Source: Clostridiaceae bacterium (lineage in GTDB: Bacteria; Bacillota; Clostridia; Lachnospirales; Lachnospiraceae). Taken from it: a DNA stretch of 64,000 nucleotides. Below the pieces are notes generated by a model. That model did not search any database, had not been told where the DNA came from, and worked only from the letters and a program-made list of their open reading frames with translations. Within the stretch, counting starts at the first letter, position 1; each line of letters begins with the position of its first letter. The translations under genes were made by a program, and so were the position numbers. Shown here in pieces: positions 58,755 to 64,000 of this stretch. The stretch lies in assembly GCA_902362865.1 (NCBI GenBank), contig CABIYE010000001.1, forward strand, positions 372,001 through 436,000, read 5' to 3'.

Positions 58755-58898
58755 TAGGGCGAAGCCCGCGGACCGAGGTTTCGCGGAGCGAAAGCGAGGT
58801 ACGAGCACGGCGAGAGTGTATAGGGCGAAGCCCGCGGACCGAGGTTTCGCGGAGCGAAAGCGAGGTACGAGCACGGCGAGAGTGTATAGGGCGAAGCT
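58755..58898. repeat. 66-bp tandem repeat, two full copies plus a partial third
   Basis: Units start at 58757, 58823 and 58889. Each begins GGGCGAAGCCC and contains TTCGCGGAGCGAA, both small inverted repeats. The two full copies look identical. It is GC-rich against its flanks. As 66 is a multiple of 3, it produces open frames on both strands that I do not take as genes. Confidence 0.92.
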
Positions 58899-58906
58899 AA
58901 AAACTG

Positions 58907-59078
58907 TATCAGTTCAGCCATAACAGCTCGAATTAGCTGCTTCGCAGCTTATTTCGCCGCGTACGCGGCGAAATTCTCGCTTATGGCAGAGCGCCATATA
59001 CAAAGTACACAAAAAGTCTTCATTTTCAAACAAGTTTGAAATCAGATTTTTGTGACTTTGTGCATGGCTGAACTGATA
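58907..59078. repeat. Structured inverted-repeat element before sigG
   Basis: Outer arms TATCAGTTCAGCCAT (58907-58921) and ATGGCTGAACTGATA (59064-59078) are perfect. Inside, ACAAAGTACACAAAAA pairs with TTTTTGTGACTTTGT with one bulge, and there are three small hairpins (AGCTGC-TTC-GCAGCT, TTTCGCCGCG/CGCGGCGAAA, TCGCTTATGGCAGAGCG). It could be a MITE-like element or a structured RNA. 59079-59200 holds nothing I can name with confidence. Confidence 0.75.
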
Positions 59079-59200
59079 CTAAAAATTGTCAAGGGCTAAA
59101 ACTTTATTAAATTTCATCCCCATGCGAATAGCAAAAGTGCATAATGAGAATCATTTTACTAGATTTAAAATTACTTCATACATCTAGGAGGGTACTTATT

Positions 59201-59977
59201 ATGGCACAGGGTAAGGTTGAGATATGCGGTGTAAATACGGCGAAGCTTCCCGTCCTCAATGACAAGGAAAAAGAGGCGTTGTTTGCACGGATTAAGGAAG
59301 GGGATGAATCGGCGAAAGAAGAGTATATCAAAGGAAATTTAAGGCTTGTTCTAAGTGTGATAAAGCGCTTCTCAAATAGTAATGAGAATCCGGATGATCT
59401 GTTTCAGATTGGGTGTATTGGACTGATTAAAGCTATTAATAACTTTAACACAGAGTTAGATGTGAAATTTTCTACCTATGCGGTACCGATGATCATCGGG
59501 GAAATCCGAAGGTACATGCGGGACAACAATACAATCCGCGTCAGCCGTTCACTTCGGGATACGGCATATAAAGCGATTTATGCAAAAGAAAATTATGTGA
59601 AACGGAATCTGAAGGAGCCCACCGTACAGGAAATTGCAGAAGAAATTGGCATATCAAAAGAAGATATAGTATTTGCCCTGGATGCAATCCAGACGCCTAT
59701 GAGTTTGCAGGAGCCTGTTTATAACGACGGGGGAGATGCCTTATATGTGATGGATCAGCTTAGTGATAAGAAAAATAAAGAAGAAAAATGGGTAGAAGAC
59801 CTGGCGTTGGAGGCTGCTATGGAGCATCTGGGCGAGCGGGAGAAATATATTATTGAATTGCGGTTTTTTGAAGGCAAGACACAGATGGAGGTAGCAAAAG
59901 AAATTAAAATATCGCAGGCACAGGTGAGCAGGTTGGAGAAAAATGCATTGCGCACAATGAAGCAGTACCTGAGCTGA
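59201..59977 (+). CDS. sigG: RNA polymerase sigma-G, forespore specific
   Basis: The 258-residue protein starts AQGKVEICGVNTAKLPVLND, the conserved sigma-G N-terminus with the Csfb/Gin-facing Asn. Region 2 reads YIKGNLRLVLSVIKRFSNSN, then [17 protein letters not shown] and KFSTYAVPMIIGEIRRYMRD; region 4 is KTQMEVAKEIKISQAQVSRL. ATG 59201 follows TAGGAGGGTACTTATT. In Bacillus sigG follows sigE directly; here about 5.8 kb of other genes and repeats separate them. Confidence 0.96.
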   Translation: MAQGKVEICGVNTAKLPVLNDKEKEALFARIKEGDESAKEEYIKGNLRLVLSVIKRFSNSNENPDDLFQIGCIGLIKAINNFNTELDVKFSTYAVPMIIGEIRRYMRDNNTIRVSRSLRDTAYKAIYAKENYVKRNLKEPTVQEIAEEIGISKEDIVFALDAIQTPMSLQEPVYNDGGDALYVMDQLSDKKNKEEKWVEDLALEAAMEHLGEREKYIIELRFFEGKTQMEVAKEIKISQAQVSRLEKNALRTMKQYLS

Positions 59978-60036
59978 ATATAGCGGATTTTAGCAGGATA
60001 GATTTAGAAAAAACAGGACAAAAACAGAATGAAAGT

Positions 60037-60083
60037 AAGCCGGGGATGCGGGAAAGAATTATTTTACTGCATCTCCGGTTAAA
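60037..60083 (+). terminator. Terminator after sigG
   Basis: AAGCCGGGGATGC and GCATCTCCGGTT pair with one mismatch or wobble across a 19-nt loop. Confidence 0.65.
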
Positions 60084-60143
60084 TTGTTGTTGAAAATTCT
60101 TACGGTTCATACTATGATAAATGCAAGAAGAAAGGAGCAGTGT

Positions 60144-60791
60144 ATGAGAGCTTGTATATTTGATCTGGACGGAACATTAACCAATACATTGGAATCCTTA
60201 ACATATTCCGTAAATGAGACATTAAAGGAAATGGGACTTAGAACAATCTCAAGTGAACAGTGCCGGCAGTTTGTCGGAAATGGGGCACGCTGTCTGATGA
60301 AGAGGGCGCTTCAGGTGTCCGGCGATGAGAATGCCGGGAGGCTGGAGGAAGGCATGAAGGTATATGGGCGAATATTTGGCGCTAATTGTACATATCATGT
60401 AACACCCTATGAAGGGATTCCGGAGATGCTGGACGAATTAAAAAAGCGGGGAATGAAGCTGGGTGTGCTGTCAAATAAACCACATGGACAGACAGTGGAT
60501 GTGGCAGAGAAGATTTTCGGCAGCGGAATGTTTGATGAGATACAAGGGCAGAGTGAATCCCTTGCAAGGAAGCCCGATCCGGCAGGCGTGTTTTATCTGC
60601 TTGAAAAGATGCAGATATCGAAAGAAGAGTGTCTGTATATCGGGGATTCTGAGGTGGATATTGCAACAGGCAGTGCTGCGGGTGTAAAAAGCGTAGGTGT
60701 CAGTTGGGGGTTCCGTTCCAGGGAAACATTAAAAGAAGCAGGGGCACAGATTATTATTGATGTCCCACAGGAATTATTACAGTATGTGTAA
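60144..60791 (+). CDS. HAD-family phosphatase (phosphoglycolate phosphatase-like)
   Basis: The 215-residue protein has motif I FDLDGTLTNT, cap residues, motif II GVLSNKPH, motif III Lys in ARKPDPAGV and motif IV YIGDSEVDIATG. This is the Gph/PgpB-type subgroup of HAD enzymes that remove phosphate from small metabolites. ATG 60144 follows AGAAAGGAGCAGTGT. Substrate not certain. Confidence 0.88.
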   Translation: MRACIFDLDGTLTNTLESLTYSVNETLKEMGLRTISSEQCRQFVGNGARCLMKRALQVSGDENAGRLEEGMKVYGRIFGANCTYHVTPYEGIPEMLDELKKRGMKLGVLSNKPHGQTVDVAEKIFGSGMFDEIQGQSESLARKPDPAGVFYLLEKMQISKEECLYIGDSEVDIATGSAAGVKSVGVSWGFRSRETLKEAGAQIIIDVPQELLQYV

Positions 60792-60857
60792 TGAAAGAAC
60801 GCTATTGCGGCAGAGAGGCGTTTCATAAGGTGAGAGATTTAAGGGAGGATATTAGTT

Positions 60858-61121
60858 ATGTATGAGTATGATGAAGAATGTTTGAAAACTTTTTTGGAGA
60901 AGCAATTGCAGTTGTTTGATGAGCCGGTGGCGGAGACGCTGGAAGAAGCAGAAGCATTTTTGGAAGATTGTATTGCGGTAATCGTGGACAGTATCCAGGA
61001 TGTAAAGACTTTCTTTGAAGAAGAAGGAATGGATGTGGATGATATGTCTATGGAAGAATTGGAGGAAGCTTCAGAAGTATTCCCATTGCCAAATGGCCAG
61101 TATTTGATTGTAGAGGGATAA
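60858..61121 (+). CDS. Conserved small acidic protein of unknown function
   Basis: The 87-residue product is strongly acidic (KTFLEKQLQLFDEPVAETLE, then EAEAFLEDCIAVIVDSIQDV) and helical, ending LPNGQYLIVEG. RBS AAGGGAGGATATTAGTT precedes ATG 60858. I recognise no domain. It ends near a bidirectional terminator shared with the convergent gene. Confidence 0.75.
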   Translation: MYEYDEECLKTFLEKQLQLFDEPVAETLEEAEAFLEDCIAVIVDSIQDVKTFFEEEGMDVDDMSMEELEEASEVFPLPNGQYLIVEG

Positions 61122-61140
61122 GGTTTCCTGTTACAGGAAG

Positions 61141-61172
61141 AAAAGCCGCTGCTATTTTGCCGCGGCTTTTTT
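61141..61172. terminator. Bidirectional terminator
   Basis: AAAAGCCGC (61141-61149) and GCGGCTTTT (61162-61170) give a 9-bp stem with A and T runs on both sides. It serves the acidic-protein gene and the convergent membrane-protein gene. Confidence 0.85.
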
Positions 61173-61583
61173 AATGGCGTCATCAATTGCATTAATGATG
61201 ACCTGAGAAGTGTAGGGACTGTCGGAGGAATATTCAATATTATCCAGAGATTGTTTCTCATAGATCTGTTCGGCGATATCTTCGATCGTTGGCTGAATCA
61301 GAGGATACATAGTAGTTACGGTTTCATCCAGATTGGAAAAGCGGATGGAGTTAATGTGCGATTCGTCTACAGTTACCTCTACTTCCAGCGGAGTATTATT
61401 CAGAGTGACCGTAGAAGTATAGATTCCGGGCATATATTTTTCTTCTGCCGTTTTGGAATCTTTGCTGTGAGGAAGAAACATAAAAATAAGCAAAAGAATT
61501 AAAACTATGGCTAACACGGCAAAAAGTACCGTGTAAATAATTTCTTTCATATGTAATACAACGATTTTGGTTTTGGAACCCAT
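61152..61583 (-). CDS. Membrane-anchored FMN_bind-like protein
   Basis: From ATG 61583 (after GGGAGGGCTTT) the 143-residue protein has one membrane helix (IIYTVLFAVLAIVLILLLIF) and an outside domain: YMPGIYTSTVTLNNTPLEVE, then SHINSIRFSNLDETV and YTSQVIINAIDDAIKKA. This matches the shape of small FMN-binding domains. The SGAT/S flavin attachment motif is not clear (SDSPYTSQ), so flavin binding is doubtful. A longer open frame upstream lacks a ribosome site. Confidence 0.7.
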   Translation of the reverse strand: MGSKTKIVVLHMKEIIYTVLFAVLAIVLILLLIFMFLPHSKDSKTAEEKYMPGIYTSTVTLNNTPLEVEVTVDESHINSIRFSNLDETVTTMYPLIQPTIEDIAEQIYEKQSLDNIEYSSDSPYTSQVIINAIDDAIKKAAAK

Positions 61584-61731
61584 AAAGCCCTCCCGTATCT
61601 GGAAATTATAGTTTTGCTTTTTATAATATATGAACCTTTGGGAAAAAATATTCCGGTGGTAATTTTCCTGGTGACAAAAGGAAATGCTTCTTGTAGAATG
61701 GAGGGCAGAGGTCAAAAAGGAGGAAACAGCT

Positions 61732-62316
61732 ATGTTTATTATTGTCGGACTCGGAAATCCCACGCTTCAGTATGAGGGAACCAGACATAACGTGGGATTT
61801 GACGTCATAGATAAAATTGCAGCGGAATATAATATTTCCGTAGATTATAGAAAGAGCAGGGCATATATAGGAAAAGGGATTATTAACGGGCAGAAGGTGA
61901 TTCTGGCAAAGCCGCAGACTTATATGAATTTAAGCGGCGAGAGTGTTCGCAGCCTGGTGGATTATTATAAAGTGGACGAGGAGAGTGAATTGCTGGTAAT
62001 ATACGATGACGTCAGCCTCGATGTGGGACAGCTTCGCATTCGGAAAAAAGGAAGTGCAGGAGGGCATAATGGAATTAAGAGTATCATTTCTCATCTGGGA
62101 ACGGATGTGTTCCAGAGAATAAAAGTAGGTGTTGGAGAAAAGCCGAAGAACTATGATTTGGCAGATTATGTTCTCGGACATTTTTCAAAGGCAGAGAAAG
62201 AGCTGATGGAAGAAGGATATGATTGTGCTGTCAATGCGGTTTCATTGATTGTAGCGGGTGAGGTGGATACTGCCATGAATGAATATAATAAAAAAATAAA
62301 AAAGATAAAGGAGTAG
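61732..62316 (+). CDS. pth: Peptidyl-tRNA hydrolase
   Basis: The 194-residue enzyme has IIVGLGNPTLQYEGTRHNVG (catalytic His), KPQTYMNLSG, YDDVSLDVGQLRIRKKGSAG and GHNGIKSIISHLGT, the standard Pth motifs. It frees tRNA from peptides dropped by ribosomes. ATG 61732 follows AAAAAGGAGGAAACAGCT. It lies just before mfd, as in Bacillus and many Firmicutes. Confidence 0.97.
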   Translation: MFIIVGLGNPTLQYEGTRHNVGFDVIDKIAAEYNISVDYRKSRAYIGKGIINGQKVILAKPQTYMNLSGESVRSLVDYYKVDEESELLVIYDDVSLDVGQLRIRKKGSAGGHNGIKSIISHLGTDVFQRIKVGVGEKPKNYDLADYVLGHFSKAEKELMEEGYDCAVNAVSLIVAGEVDTAMNEYNKKIKKIKE

Positions 62317-62320
62317 GGTT

Positions 62321-64000
62321 ATGCAAGCCTTAATAAGGCCGCTTTCTGAATTGGCGGAATATGAGGAAATCCGGAAGCATCGTAGGGACAATCCGGGAGT
62401 GATTCAGATCACAGGGTGTGTGAATTCGCAAAAAACACATATGATGTATGCGCTGAGCGATGGCTGTAAATATAAAGTCATCGTTTGTTCTGGTGAAATG
62501 AGAGCGAAGCAGGTCTATGAAGAGTATCATTTTCTGGACAATAATACCTTTTACTATCCGGCAAAAGATTTTCTGTTCTATCAGGCAGACCTTCGTGGAA
62601 AAGAGCTTTTGAAACAGAGGATGTCGGTGGTAAAAGCGCTGATGGAAAAAGAAGAAATTACGGTGGTAACAGAATTTGACGGCTTTATGGATGCGCTGCT
62701 TCCGAAGGAAATGATTTTGCAGCGTACCTTGACGATTACAAATGCCGGGAGTATTCACCTGGATGAAATAGAAAGACAGCTTGCGTTTATTGGATATGAA
62801 AGAGAAAGCCAGGTAGAGGTGCCGGGACAGTTTGCAGTAAGAGGCGGAATTTTGGATATTTATCCATTAACAGAAGAATTGCCTGTACGAATTGAACTAT
62901 GGGGGGATGAGGTGGATTCTATCCGTACTTTCGATGTTGACAGCCAGAGATCAATAGAAAATCTGGCAGAAATCCGGGTTTATCCGGCAGATGAGTTCAT
63001 TTCGGAGGAGGTCGGGAGAGTATCTTTTCTTGAGTATTTTGACGAGGATTCATTAATCCTTTTTTTGGATGAGCCGTCAAGGCTGGTGGAAAGAGGCGAA
63101 GCAATTGAGCAGGAATTTACGGAGGCGCAGGCGAAGCGCCTGGAGAATGGATATGATGTCACGGATACGGAAATGGAATTGTACTGTACAAAAGATGTAA
63201 TAAAGAAGATGAACCGCTATCCTGCCATTGGCTTTTCTTCTTTGGATATGAAGATGGCAGACTTTAAAATACGGCAAAGGTACGCACTGCAGGTAAAGGG
63301 GGTAAACCCTTATAATAACAGCTTTGAAATGCTGACGAGAGACCTGAAAAAATTGAAACGCAGCGGTTACAGAGTGGTGCTCCTTTCCGGCTCCAGAACC
63401 AGAGCAAAGCGTTTGGCGGAAGATCTCAGGGATTACAACCTGAGCAGCTTTTATAGTGATGATATGGACAGAGAAGTGCAGCCGGGGGAAATCATGACGG
63501 CATACGGATATGCGGCGGAAGGCTATGAATATCCTATGTTGAAATTTGTAGTCATCTCAGAAACGGATATTTTCGGGAAGGTAAAGAAAAAGCGGAAGCG
63601 TAAGACCTATGAAGGACGGAAAATCCAAAGCTTTTCAGAATTGAAGGCAGGAGATTATGTCGTACACGAAAACCATGGGCTGGGTATTTACCAGGGAATT
63701 GAGAAAATAGAAGTAGACAAGGTCGCAAAGGATTATATGAAAATATCTTATGCCAAGGGCGGCAACCTGTATATCCCGGCAACCCAGCTTGATTTGATAC
63801 AGAAATATGCCAGCGCGGATTCTAAGAAACCGAAGCTGAACCGGCTGGGAACCCAGGAGTGGACAAAGACGAAGAAAAAAGTCCGGGGTGCTGTTAAAGA
63901 GATTGCAAAGGATCTGGTGGAGCTTTATGCGGCAAGACAGCAGCAGGAAGGTTTTGTTTATGGAGAGGATACGGTCTGGCAGAGAGAATTCGAGGAAATG
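62321..64000 (+). CDS. mfd: Transcription-repair coupling factor Mfd (3' partial)
   Basis: The open frame from ATG 62321 (after AAAGGAGTAGGGTT) runs off the window after 560 codons. Seen are the UvrB-like start (VIQITGCVNSQKTHMMYALS, then FYYPAKDFLFYQADLRGKEL), VRGGILDIYPL, and the RNA polymerase-interaction region GDYVVHENHGLGIYQGIEKI followed by YAKGGNLYIPATQLDLIQKY. The helicase part lies beyond the end. Mfd removes stalled RNA polymerase and recruits UvrA. It starts 4 bp after pth, so they are probably co-transcribed. Confidence 0.97.
   Translation, partial: MQALIRPLSELAEYEEIRKHRRDNPGVIQITGCVNSQKTHMMYALSDGCKYKVIVCSGEMRAKQVYEEYHFLDNNTFYYPAKDFLFYQADLRGKELLKQRMSVVKALMEKEEITVVTEFDGFMDALLPKEMILQRTLTITNAGSIHLDEIERQLAFIGYERESQVEVPGQFAVRGGILDIYPLTEELPVRIELWGDEVDSIRTFDVDSQRSIENLAEIRVYPADEFISEEVGRVSFLEYFDEDSLILFLDEPSRLVERGEAIEQEFTEAQAKRLENGYDVTDTEMELYCTKDVIKKMNRYPAIGFSSLDMKMADFKIRQRYALQVKGVNPYNNSFEMLTRDLKKLKRSGYRVVLLSGSRTRAKRLAEDLRDYNLSSFYSDDMDREVQPGEIMTAYGYAAEGYEYPMLKFVVISETDIFGKVKKKRKRKTYEGRKIQSFSELKAGDYVVHENHGLGIYQGIEKIEVDKVAKDYMKISYAKGGNLYIPATQLDLIQKYASADSKKPKLNRLGTQEWTKTKKKVRGAVKEIAKDLVELYAARQQQEGFVYGEDTVWQREFEEM

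Noticed and set aside
58666..58923. Open frames on both strands over the 66-bp repeat
   Set aside because: They exist only because 66 is a multiple of 3; composition is unlike protein and the ends run into repeats.
59126..59158. Sigma-F/G promoter before sigG (GAATA and CATTTTA)
   Set aside because: The spacer is 21 bp, too long for the known consensus of about 17-18; a second reading was no better.

Overview
The window is chromosomal DNA from a spore-forming, Gram-positive Clostridia bacterium, most likely a gut Lachnospiraceae. The evidence is the cotJABC spore-coat operon, spoIIGA-sigE-sigG, a dcw cell-division cluster in Firmicutes order, strong Shine-Dalgarno sites and frequent TTG/GTG starts.

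Layout: 1-1096 holds the end of an HtrA-like protease gene and the cotJA-cotJB-cotJC operon. From 1097 to 34842 an approximately 33.7-kb temperate siphophage genome is inserted inside cotJC. The rest of cotJC resumes in frame at 34843. Then come a TPP riboswitch and thiC (35.3-37.1 kb), tRNA-Ser(CGA), a SEDS gene, a DegV gene, the mraZ-rsmH-ftsL-PBP-PBP-mraY-murD-ftsW-divIB-ftsZ cluster (40.2-51.7 kb), spoIIGA-sigE (51.8-53.4 kb), an MBL-fold RNase-like gene, a heterodimeric ABC exporter, a repeat-rich gap, sigG, an HAD phosphatase, pth and the start of mfd.

Prophage order: a large serine integrase at attL; a candidate type I toxin-antitoxin pair; a lysogeny switch of divergent repressor and early promoter; a run of small early genes; an HUH-type Rep protein, an RNase H-fold protein, an HNH protein and a HAD phosphatase; DNA methyltransferases (one dam gene broken by a nonsense codon, one multi-module cytosine MTase, one remnant); a PAPS-reductase-like protein; a late regulator; HNH; portal; a MuF-toxin fusion; TerL; scaffold; capsid; connectors; tail tube; G/GT chaperones with a -1 slippery site; tape measure; Dit; Tal; holin; HicAB; a LamG receptor-binding protein; and an amidase at attR.

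Main result: joining the two halves of cotJC across the shared 8-bp core CGGAAGAA restores a complete 203-residue manganese-catalase-like coat protein with no residue changed. The crossover falls inside the conserved E-x-x-H metal-ligand motif, and the reconstructed attP is a perfect 16-bp inverted repeat around AGAA. This is the architecture expected of a prophage that interrupts a sporulation gene and could be excised in the mother cell, as SPbeta (spsM) and skin (sigK) are in Bacillus. Whether excision is developmentally controlled is inference. Other points of note are the MuF-CdiA-type toxin without an adjacent immunity gene, the G/GT frameshift site, the spoIIG promoter with Spo0A-like boxes and a 21-bp spacer, and structured repeats before sigG.
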